Of a stretch of DNA of 64,000 bases, positions 22,687 through 32,400 are shown one piece after another (the first letter of the stretch is position 1; every line of letters starts with the position of its first letter). The notes below the pieces were generated by a model. It was not told the DNA's origin and searched no databases. It saw nothing but the letters and a program-made list of their open reading frames with translations. Source of the DNA: Calycina herbarum. Its lineage: Eukaryota; Ascomycota; Leotiomycetes; Helotiales; Pezizellaceae. The position numbers and the translations under genes were made by a program. The DNA lies in contig LLEY01000022.1 of assembly GCA_001414485.1 (NCBI GenBank), positions 248,001 to 312,000 of the forward strand. The letters run 5' to 3'.

Positions 22687-23576
22687 ATGCGAGTCCACGC
22701 CCCTTCGCTTATCCTTACTCTCTTCCTTTCCACAACAGCAACCTCCCAAAAAATCCTCATCCCCAAAAGCACCTTCACAGACAGCACCACCCTAAGCAAC
22801 CTATTCAACCAACTCTATCCCTGGGGAAGCGATCACAACGGAGGCGCCCGAATGGACGCTTCCCGTGTTTCTCTCCCAGGAAATAACACAGTAACAATCA
22901 CCGCCCAACCCGTTACCGGTCAAAAGCCAGCCTCCCATGGGGGCCAACAAATCGCAATCCACTACCTCTCCGGTGCCATCCACGCAAAACAGAAATTCAC
23001 AGTTCCAACAGGAGGAGCACTAAATTTCAGCGCCGAATTCCAAGCTCCCGTTGCCAAAGGGACGTGGCCAGCATTCTGGCTGACTGCTGTCGAGGGGTGG
23101 CCGCCTGAGATCGACATCGCGGAGTGGAAGGGTAGTGGGAAGATCAGTTTTAATACCTTTAATACCAGTAGCGTGGTCAGTGCGAAGGATGAGGCGTATC
23201 CTAACCCAGGAGGTTGGCATAGTGTTAAGGCGGAACTGAAAGATCGTGGGAATGGGAATGTGGGGATTGGTTTTTGGTTGGATGGGAGATTGGTGACAAG
23301 GCAGGTGGGGAAGGCGTATGTCGGGAAGGCCTTTTGGTTGTGAGTGCTTTCTAATTCTTTACTGTCAAAATTACGTAGCGAGAATGTCATGGAGTAGAGA
23401 GAAATTGGGGCTGACAGGATTTTTAGCATTATAAACCTTCAAATGGAAGGATCATCAGGCTCGCCTGGACCAACAACAAGTAAGTCTTTTTCACTCCCAG
23501 ATCAGAAGAGAAAAGAGTTGACCTGGTGGCAGATACCATATACTCGGTAAGGAATTTGGAAGTTTCCAGCCTATAA
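22687..23576 (+). CDS. Secreted glycoside hydrolase family 16 protein, 249 aa, three exons
   Basis: Exons are 22687-23339, 23427-23479 and 23533-23576. Introns are 87 and 53 nt with GTGAGT and GTAAGT donors. Residues 1-20 form a signal peptide with a hydrophobic LILTLFLSTTATS core. The GH16 catalytic motif EIDIAEW is at residues 141-147, so the probable nucleophile is Glu141, the assisting Asp is Asp143 and the acid/base is Glu146. WPAFWLTAVEGWPP before it and, across the splice, FIINLQMEGSSGSPG are typical of the fold. The enzyme should act outside the cell on beta-1,3 or mixed-linked glucans, possibly of cell walls. The exact substrate cannot be told. The longer unspliced frame starting at 22474 was rejected because the signal peptide fixes the start. 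Confidence 0.87.
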
Positions 23577-24521
23577 ATCATTACAATTTATTAAACAAGA
23601 CCGCCTAACTTGAAATACGAGACTGTCCTAATGGCGATGATTATGCTTTGAGATATACAAACTAATGTGGACTTCTCGAGAAAGCTAGAAATAAGTCTTT
23701 CCCGCACTTTCAGCGCGACGTCAAAAATAACATTTTGGCACTACCATATGAAGATGGAGAGTTTGGAGGGAAATAAGTAAACGCATGCACCAGCTGGAAA
23801 ATAACAGCGGCAGTAAATTTGCACCTTGTTCTCGTCCTAACCCACTAGAGAAATTACCAAAGTAATTAACCCAGATAATTATGACAATCGAACTTCATTG
23901 TTCCAAATCACCTAGGTTAATACTCTAAATTGTCCCCCTTGGGATTGCTTTAGAGATTTGGAACAACGAGAGAGAAAGACAGGTACAAACCTGGAGAATT
24001 CCTGCCTGTCCATTACGAGGTATGTCAATTCCTCGTACCTAAACCAAGCTCGCGCGCTCTGATTATCTGATTATAGCATTTTGAGGTCCTAGCTTTCGTC
24101 CAAAAAGACCACCACACCCCTTCCATCTATTACCTAAGAGCTTCTAAGACAACTTATAATATTATCCGAGAATCTCTGCGATCCTTGATGTTCTCTAAGA
24201 ACATCTTGATTACCCAAGAATACTTCGTGATCCAGAAGGAGACCGATCTCTCTTACTAGTGAATATGGATCTAAAGTCTGAGAGACGATGTGATTCATAG
24301 AACAGAGAACAGACAAGGTAATAACATCTTTAACCCCGCAATCTCACTCCTACTTCAAAGATTGCACTTACAACCTTCAAGAGGGAGTACACCACCTCTA
24401 ACTTCTCAAATAGACAGAAGCTCTCAAAAATCAAGACCACAACACCCTTGGGGACTTTCAAAAGCACAATAGCTATTCTCTCCAGAAGTTCTCCCCCCAC
24501 GAGCCCACACCACCCCTCAAG
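23577..24521. other. Spacer between the GH16 gene and the next gene
   Basis: It contains the M3 repeat copy (23806-24019) and a few hundred bases upstream of the next start codon without supported genes. Short frames here are shadows or chance. Confidence 0.5.
23806..24019. repeat. M3: diverged copy of the M inverted-repeat family
   Basis: It starts gcggcagtaaat and ends with caggtac-aacctgg and tgtccattacgag, parallel to the ends of M1 and M2. The interior shares gttccaaat and ggaacaacgagag words. The outer left end is diverged. Confidence 0.5.
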
Positions 24522-25390
24522 ATGGTGTTCCCGCGACAGCCAAACTGGACCCCCCAAGAAAAACGCCTCCTCTTCAGCAACCTCCCAAACATAGAACGCT
24601 CACTCCAGCATCGCGTAGGCCGTAAACTAAGTGCCCTTTCTAACTCACTCCACAATCCTCACCTCTCACTTATTTCACAAAAATACACTAACATAAAACA
24701 GGAGGTCCAAACTGGACATGGCAACGCCTCGCCACCGTAATGAATAGAGAAATGATCCGCCTCTCAACCGAAGACCCCAATTTCGTAATCCCGCGAACAT
24801 TTACCGCTCATAACTTAGCGTCATTTTATCATAATCACGGGATGTCACATGTACGACGGGAATTCATGGCGCAGCGACGAAGAGAGGAAAGGGAGAGAGA
24901 GCGAGCAAGGGGAAGGAGAGGGGGTGTGAGGGAGGAGTATGCTGAGTTTTTGAGGGCAATGCCTCGAAGTCCGTCTAGAAGTGTTGAGCGTGGAGAGGAA
25001 GAAGGTGCGAGGGAGGGAGCAGAGGAGAGGCGTCGACGGGAGCGAAGCGTGAGTTTGGAAATCGTGGAAGTAAGGCACGTTCGTGTTCCTAGAAATGAAG
25101 TTTTAGACGAGGAAGGTGCCCGGAGAATAGACCAAGGCGAACATGTCGAGAGAAGGCAAGAGCGAAGTCCTCCACGAGATAGGGATGTGCGAGGTATTCG
25201 TCAAGACTCACCCATCGTCCGAAGACCCCACAACAACCCAGACCTGGCGAGAGGAGCAAACCCGTCGAGATTTGTTGTTCCCGAAGGATATCTAGTCTTC
25301 AGTCGTTCCACTATCATGACTCCAAGGGCCTTGACGGAGCAAGACAGAAATATGTTTGAGCTTGGGGTGCGGGGGCGTGGCGGCTTATAG
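24522..25390 (+). CDS. Hypothetical arginine-rich protein, 262 aa, two exons
   Basis: Exons are 24522-24621 and 24702-25390. The 80-nt intron has donor GTAAAC, branch cactaac and acceptor ACAG. The splice joins LQHRVGR to GPNWTWQRLATVMNREM and is the only one found that keeps both frames in phase. Residues 1-35 (FPRQPNWTPQEKRLLFSNL) faintly recall the start of a Myb/SANT helix. Residues about 55-160 are rich in Arg and Glu with RS-like runs, likely disordered. The C-terminus is more conserved-looking (FVVPEGYLVFSRSTIMTPRALTEQDR). I recognise no family. The gene is followed closely by a 32-G run and the M1 repeat. Confidence 0.6.
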
Positions 25391-25465
25391 GTTTCTTTGG
25401 TTGGTATATAGAGATTGGTGTTTTGTTTTGATCTCGATGTTTTGAAGTTGAAGATGGTGAGTTCA

Positions 25466-25497
<32 letters not shown>
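25466..25497 (+). repeat. Homopolymer run of 32 G
   Basis: An uninterrupted G run starts 76 bp after the stop codon of the preceding gene and lies immediately beside the M1 repeat. It could form G-quadruplexes. Its exact length is suspect, since homopolymers are prone to assembly error. Confidence 0.85.
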
Positions 25498-25738
25498 CTC
25501 GCGGTGGACATTAGAAGCGGCAGTAAATAGTTATTCAAGACTTTCTAGGAGAATATAAACCATTGACCTGGACATTTGAGACAATTGAAGTTGATTGTTC
25601 TAACTGTCTTGGTTAATTTTAAATTGTTCCAAGTATTTGAATAATGTACTTGAAATACCCTAGAGAGATGGAACAATGAGAGCTAAGTAGGCAGGTACGA
25701 ACCTGAGGTATTTACTGCCACTTAATGTCCATCGCGAG
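25498..25738. repeat. M1: MITE-like inverted-repeat element, about 240 bp
   Basis: The ends are ctcgcggtggacattagaag...cttaatgtccatcgcgag, an imperfect terminal inverted repeat of about 30 bp that includes ggcagtaaata. No ORF was found. It belongs to the same family as M2 and M3. Confidence 0.72.
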
Positions 25739-25897
25739 TCTCACAACCACGATTCCAGATCGTTCCTTCCTCGTCTATTTCGGGCCATAAGCTGGCATTC
25801 GGCACAAAATGATCTTGCGCTTGTATTCACTACCAGCACAATTGCTGCCACCCAATATTATCTCGATTTGCACCTACCATTCGCGCTACAACATTCA

Positions 25898-25947
25898 GTA
25901 AGTTGATAAAACCCTTTCACTGCAAGCTGCTGACCAGTAACTTGCAG
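25898..25947 (+). other. Possible 50-nt intron in the 5' UTR of the next gene
   Basis: GTAAGT donor after cattca, a gctgac branch-like word and CTTGCAG acceptor, ending 11 bases before the start codon at 25959. An upstream ATG at 25809 would reach a stop right after this splice. Confidence 0.5.
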
Positions 25948-25958
25948 CTAGTTCAAAA

Positions 25959-26777
25959 ATGGCCTTATCTTACCGAAACAATCCAAATATCCAAAACACC
26001 ATTGAAGCTCGACATCGATCCGCTAGGGAAGTTGGCATAGGATATCAAGACAGCAGCGATAAATTCATAAAAGAAGAGTCACAGTCACCAACCATATCAA
26101 CTACCGACAGAATCGTCTTGGTTGATCGTACGTACCGCAATGTACACCCGGAAGCCGTTGTGAAAAGGATAGAGGTCCCAGGTCCACCCACCCGCACACG
26201 CAGTGAGAGCCCTCAGAAAAAGACCCACAAGAGCGCTCGCCTGTCGAAACAGAGAGCAGGTTCAATCTCCCCCAAAAAGACGACGTTCTGGGTCAAGACG
26301 CCATCGCCAGTCCCATGGTTTGGAGACATTGCCCCGAGGCCTGCGCCAAATAACATTCGTGCATATATGATCTCCAATCCTGTTCGGCGGCAAATTCAAG
26401 TACGAGTTCCACCAGCTTCCCACCACGCGATCCTAAATCCAACCTCCCCAGCTCCATATACCCTGCCCGAGCCAGCGCGAGAGCAGAAATACTATTTAGA
26501 AAGAACACTCTCGGGAAAAGAACAGTATCTAGAGCCGATACCCACGGAAGGATATCCGTTGAATAGGCAGATTCTAGAACGCGAAGGGGAATTGATGCAG
26601 CCTGTAGAGGTAGAAAGCTTTGACGAGCATCCACCGATCGTTCCCGAGGTAAGATATTCCTTTCATGATGGCAATATCATGGTTGATATTTGTAGCAGTG
26701 GATCTCCTGGTTGGCCGAAGCAAGACATTCAGAGTTATAGACTCTCAATTAATGGCTGGATTTTTTGGGGCAATTAG
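25959..26777 (+). CDS. Hypothetical basic, proline-rich protein, 272 aa
   Basis: One exon as drawn, with start context caaaATGG. Residues 1-60 are polar. Residues 70-110 are rich in Ser, Lys and Arg with SPQKK and SPKK motifs typical of phosphorylated, DNA- or RNA-associated tails. Residues 110-200 are proline-rich. No family was recognised. A GTAAGA donor at 26649 with acceptor caattag at 26777 would replace the last 42 residues by a short RIERSLS end (stop at 26801, 237 aa). I cannot decide between these forms. It is convergent with the CWF19-like gene, with the M2 repeat between them. Confidence 0.55.
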   Translation: MALSYRNNPNIQNTIEARHRSAREVGIGYQDSSDKFIKEESQSPTISTTDRIVLVDRTYRNVHPEAVVKRIEVPGPPTRTRSESPQKKTHKSARLSKQRAGSISPKKTTFWVKTPSPVPWFGDIAPRPAPNNIRAYMISNPVRRQIQVRVPPASHHAILNPTSPAPYTLPEPAREQKYYLERTLSGKEQYLEPIPTEGYPLNRQILEREGELMQPVEVESFDEHPPIVPEVRYSFHDGNIMVDICSSGSPGWPKQDIQSYRLSINGWIFWGN

Positions 26778-26849
26778 CGGATAGAAAGGTCTCTGTCATA
26801 GCGTTTAACAAATGAACGGATTTTACATTCCGTGTAACTAGTACAGTGA

Positions 26850-27061
26850 CTCGCAGTGAACATTGAAAGCGGCAGTGAATAAATTACCCGTTTTTTGAAC
26901 TTTCCAGTACAGTTCCAAAGCAACTGGAACCATAGTCCCAAATTGTTCCAAGTGCTTAGGATAATTTACTCGAATTGCCTCAGAAAGGGTAGAACAATGA
27001 GGGCTATGTCGGCAGGTACGAACCTGATGTATTCACTGCCACTTTTAATGTACACTACGAG
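26850..27061. repeat. M2: MITE-like inverted-repeat element, 212 bp
   Basis: The ends are ctcgcagtgaacattgaaag and the inverted cttttaatgtacactacgag. It shares ggcagtgaat at both ends, and the interior words caaattgttccaagt and caggtacgaacctga, with M1. Confidence 0.72.
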
Positions 27062-27321
27062 ATTAGCTAATATAACAGTTTAAATCGTATCATAAGATTG
27101 AGAAGATTGAAAGCAGGAGAGAAATTAAAATTGATTGGCTAAATGGCTTGCTTCCGGTGATTCTCCAACACGGGGCGAGCTATGCAGGAAATAATATTTT
27201 GTATCGTCAAACTCCAAATATGAATGGTTTCCCCCATTCAGACATCGTGATAGACTGAAAATATCGTATGTCCTCAACTCCCGTTAAATGCATAGAACTT
27301 TGGGGGTATCGTGTTATCGCG

Positions 27322-29057
27322 TTATTCTTCTTCAATGGTAAAGTCGAATTCTCTAAATCCAACCTTGAATGCTTCCATGTCTTTCTTCTCCTCGTCTTCA
27401 GATTGAGCACAGTCTTTCCACTGTTCTCTCTTCTGCAGACCTAGCAACTTTGCCAGTACAATTCTACCAAATTGAAGAGAGAACTTATGGGTGTAGTCAA
27501 ATGGCATGGTCAAGCATTTTGTGTTGCCGAGTGGCTCTTCGTCACTTGGCGGTGTCCATACCCAAACTCTGAAGAAGTCACCCTCATCTTTACCAACTCC
27601 AGGATCGCGAACTTCAAATGCGGGATATGATAGGTTCTCGGCCTCAACACGGAATCCTGCCTCCACTAGTCCCTTGCGAATCAAGTCCTGGTCGATGGGG
27701 ATGAACTGCCAGTGGTCATGCACACCATTACCTTTGCTGATTTCGTACGTTACTGCTCCAAGTTTGTTTTGGCTTAGTTTAGCAATCATCGATTGTAACG
27801 AATCCTTGAATTTCGTCATCTCCGCAAAAGCAGCTCCCCCCTCTTCTTGGGACATGACGGCCAGAGTAGGTGAGTGTGTAAGTGGGATGATTAGGGCGTG
27901 AGCGGGGAAATCAATACCTAGAGCGGCGTTGGTCTCAGAAGTAGTTAAAGGGCCTTTGGCAATGGTAAGGTACGCATCGGTCCCAATTGAGGAGATGAGG
28001 TGCTGTGAGAGATTGGGATTGGCAAGGCAAAAGTAACATTGATCGGGTCCTGGAGGAGGCTGTCTTTGATGTCGTTGTCTCTTGTTGCGTCGGTCGTTGC
28101 CTCCGTATCTTGAATAGGGTTCTGGTGACAGCGGGCGACGCTTCTTCGGGTTCGGCCTAGAGAGGAAAGGGGACGCGGTTGAGCCTAGTGGGAGTGGTGC
28201 CGATGGATCAACTGCAGCCTGTAAAGTAAAGGCGTAAATGGATTTTTGCTTGCTAGCATTTCCACGCGTGGCTAATGAAATGAATCTCGTAAGCGGACGC
28301 ACATCTGGTGAATCCTTGGAAGGAGTATGAAAGAAGGGCTCTCTTTCAAAGAAGAAGTCCGGGGATGTAGAGAAATGATATCGAGGCTTAAGAACGGAGC
28401 ACAGGTCTGCGATATGACCCTGGCCGACAATATCTGTGGTTCCATCTGGAATAGGGACATTGGAGCCAGTTCTGATCGAAGCGGGCCAGATAGACGTAAG
28501 AAGAATATCAGCATTGTTGGACCCGTACAGAGCCTTTGCGTCTCCAATGGTATGGAATGGGAGGTGTTGTTCTTTGGAAGTTCCGCCTATGATGGATTCG
28601 TCCAATTGCCCTCCCAGCGCCACTATCTTCAATCCCTCGGACGTTTTCGTGGTACTTCGCTTTCCCAAATAATGTAGGTTGGGACATATCTGGAGGAATC
28701 AATTAGCTGTGGAACAGAAACAAGCGAATTGGGTATGACCTCTTCTTCATTTTCAATCTTCTCAACGATCCGAGCGGGAAGAGGGTGTGTGCCGATGGTG
28801 AAATAGGTAGGTAGAGGGACCACGAGTCTGCCGTCGAGTAACTGCGATACCTCATCATTGTCCTCTGAAAACAGATTGCCGGTAACGAGCGCGAAGGCGA
28901 AGCTATTTTTGCTATGGAGTTTGGTCAGTTGCGCGAGGGCGGATTGTATTTCGCCATGAGGATCGCCCAGGACAATGCTGTTAGGTAGGTGGTCAGCTTC
29001 GACTTCAATTGCGAGGATACTTGGGAAAGGAGAAGAAACTTACATTTTGGTTGCCAT
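27322..29057 (-). CDS. CWF19L1/Drn1-like protein (CwfJ domains), 539 aa, three exons
   Basis: In gene order the exons are 29057-29044, 28977-28740 and 28689-27322. Introns are 66 nt (GTAAGT..CAG) and 50 nt (GTCATA..CAG). The first splice gives MATKIIVLGDPHGEIQSAL. The second gives ICPNLHYLGKRSTTKTSEGL, the end of the N-terminal metallophosphatase-like domain. Residues about 275-400 form CwfJ C-terminal domain 1 (CYFCLANPN, then HALIIPLTHSPTLA, a HIT-like His pattern). Domain 2 follows (HDHWQFIPI, FRVWVWTP, FGRIVLAKLLGL). Drn1 and CWF19L1 associate with lariat debranching enzyme and late spliceosomes. The donor of intron 2 is uncertain: a GTTTCT alternative would leave 32 nt. It is divergent from UTP20 with a 396-bp shared promoter. 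Confidence 0.87.
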
Positions 29058-29453
29058 GATGGATAGCAGAGACAGCGCGTGCTGGTGTGAATCCCTAATG
29101 TTGTTAATTCTAAAATGTCTAAAATGTGGTGAGCATGTAGGTGGATGGGTGCTCTTGGTGTTGTTGAAATTATCGAGAAGAGACGATGCCTTTTCTGAAG
29201 CGTGTCGACGGGGGAGCTCAAGGAGCTACAAGTACTGCCAAGACGTCAGAACTTTATCGCCGATCGCCGAAAAGTCGCTATCTTAGCGCCGCGCTTGGTC
29301 CAATCCAGCTTTTCACTCCCAAAAAACGTCACCGCCTTTCTCCACCGAAATATTTTTGTCAAGATTGGAGGGCAGTCGCATCGCGAATAGCTTCAAGCTT
29401 TCATTTCTCACTCCACTCCACCCACAAGCTTCTCGAAGCCCCCCTGGCCTACC
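29058..29453. promoter_or_regulatory. Shared divergent promoter region, CWF19-like gene and UTP20
   Basis: 396 bp between the two start codons, with no other gene. No TATA box or classical element was singled out, which is usual for fungal housekeeping genes. Confidence 0.6.
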
Positions 29454-32400
29454 ATGCCGGCCACAAGCTCAGGTCGCATCATCAAAACCCGCAAGGGCAA
29501 AAAGGGAACTCTCCACCAAAAGAATCATCGATGGGAGTCCTTTACGGCCAAAATATCAAAGTTAAACTCGCTCGACCCCATTCGACGGGTGCGCCGCCAC
29601 GATATCGAAGCCGAGGACCTCACAACCGCCACTTCATATTTCAAAGCAGGATTGGAGAAATGGGGGGAACTCAACATGTCCGAGGCATTCGTCAATTTTG
29701 CGAACGAAGTGCTGCCCATGTGCGATAGTCTCCCGCAGATTCTGCATTTTGAGGATAAGATTATGGGAATAATTGTATCATACACGGAGAAACGAGAAAG
29801 GGAATCAATCGAACCTCTGCTGGAGTTGGTGACGGATTTCGCACACGATTTGGGTCCAAGATTCGAGAAACATTATGCAAAGACATTGGAATTGGTTACA
29901 TCTATTGCTGGGACAAAACAAGATGTCGAAGTAATCGAGTGGAGCTTTAGCTGTCTGGCATTTATGTTCAAATATTTGTCAAAACTCTTGGTCCTCGATT
30001 TACGACCAACCTACGATTTAATGGCCCCTCTACTGGGAAAACATCGACAACAACCACATATAGCCCGTTTCGCTGCCGAAGCTTTGAGTTTCCTCGTCAA
30101 AAAGGCCGGCGCTCCGGCACATAGAGAGAAAGCGTTGCCTTTGATCGTTAGCCATGCTAAGGCTGATCTGGAGAGTATTGTTGGCACAAAAGAATATGGG
30201 CTTTACTACCACGGACTTATGACATTGTTTGCTGAGGCGATGAAGGGTAATGGGCGAAGCATTCATACATCTGGGCCAGCAATTTTCAAATGTCTGATAT
30301 CAAATTTGGATGAGACGGATTGGAAATCAAAAGAATCGTCTCCATGGCAGGATCTTGTTTCTGGGGTACTAACTAGCATGGTCCATCATTCCAGCTCTGA
30401 TACGTTCAAGGATATTCTGGATGTAGTTGAAGAGTCGGCCAATACCGCCGTGGAAAATTTCCAAGAATCATCTAACGAGAATGACTTTTGCCGTGTCCTG
30501 TTCATGGGCAGATGTGTTGGCATCGCGTGTGGTGTTAGAAAGGGAACTCGAATCGCCGGCAATTGGCCCAATGTATTGAAGGTCATTGCAAGCATTCTTC
30601 GAGTGATATCAAAAAATTCTGGTATCGTCACTGGCTTTGAGTCAGAAGATAACCTTTGGAGTAACATTGTTCTCAGTGTTTCGATTGCATTTCAATATGC
30701 CCCTATGGACGCCATAATCCCTTTTATTTCGCCTTTCCTCGACTCATTAACAAAGGACCCTCTTGCCAAATGGTTCTTGCCTTTTTCTTCATTTTTTTCA
30801 GAAGCCGACTCCGCACGATTCCGGAGTATCGCTTTGCCCTATTTTCAAAGGTAAGAGATCCTGAAATTAGCTCTGACTCGTCTAATATCATGCTAGATTT
30901 GTAATTGCCCATTGGTCAGATGCAGAAAATGGTGACACTTTATCTGTATTACTACCAAAAATGGTGTCTTCTGGTGTTCTTCCAAGTCATTATGGCAAGG
31001 ATGGGTTCACTTTGCCCCAATCGTGGCAAGACCAGATTGTGAGCAAATTTGAGAAGCTGGAGGTATCACCATTTCCTGAACAGGCATCTGCGGCATCGCA
31101 AGACAGAAGTCCGAAAACTTGGCATGACCGATGTCTTCCCAAATATAACGCGCTTCTCGAAGTATTGGCGTGTACTGTTGTACACCCATCGACCAACGCC
31201 CGAATTTCAGAAATCTTGTTGCGAAAGTTAAAACTTGCACTACGACCGTCTTCGTCTCTTGCACCAGAGGAAGCAAATTTCATTGTCGGTCGGGGGTTCA
31301 GCGCATTTTCCAGAATGAGCAAAGGAGCTGGGGAGGTCGATTGGGCCCTCGAACCGTTACTGCGTGCAGCTGCCCCGAGATACGCTCGTCTGCCCCATTT
31401 CCTAGAAGCCATGTACGATTATGAAACGAGTCTAAAGTTATCCCCCAAGCCCAAGACCGCAACAGGAAAAAATGAAGTAGAAGCCGATGCAGAGGTTGAT
31501 TTGCTTACAACCTCACTAATTTCGAATCTTTCTACTGGATCACACGACCTGAGACTTTTGTCTCTCCGTTTGTTAGATCATCTTTATACAACCGAACAAG
31601 GATCCACATCCGAGGCTCTCTCCATCATGATCATGGTAGAGCAGACGCCTCTCGATTTAGAAAGTGCTCGTTCTGCATCCATGCATATCCGAAAACTTGC
31701 AACTTTATATCCACATCAGGCACCGTCATCGTGGCTCAAACAAGCGATACCATCTTTCTGTTTCGGTATGTTAACGGTCAAGTATGCCCAAATATGGGAA
31801 GACGCATGTCTTGCCCTCAAACAGATTTCGGAATCCAAAATTGGCGAAGAAACTGTCGGCAAGCTCGCCTTTGGCTGGTTAGAATCGCCTTCTATGACTT
31901 GGGATGGTTCTTCTAAAAATGTCGAGCAACCTCGAAGTAATGGTCTTACCGATTTTGAATGTTCAAACTTGACAATTCTAGACCAGCAGGCTAAGGATGT
32001 GTTATCCGAGGTTGTTCAAGCCAGAGATACTATGTTGCAGAGGTTTGAGGATGCCCAACAATTGGTAACATCGCCACCTCCTGTCGCCAGATCACAAGCA
32101 CTTCGGCTGCTCGTTGTTGCTCCCGGAATTGCAGAGAAACGCTCAAGACAGCTCGTCCCAATGTTCTTATCCTGGTCCAGCAAAACAGGAGATAATTCGG
32201 AATCAACAGGAGAGCGTGTAGAGATTGTGCCAAGTGGTTGGACAAGAAAGGACCAGAAATCACAGCTCGATTTGTTTAGCTCCTTTGTCAACCCAAAGTC
32301 GCTGTACAAGTCCGAGGAAGTAAAGACCTCGCTTCTACAATTGATCGCGAATGGTGATATCGAAATCCAGAAGTCTGCACTGAAGGTGATTTTCACTTGG

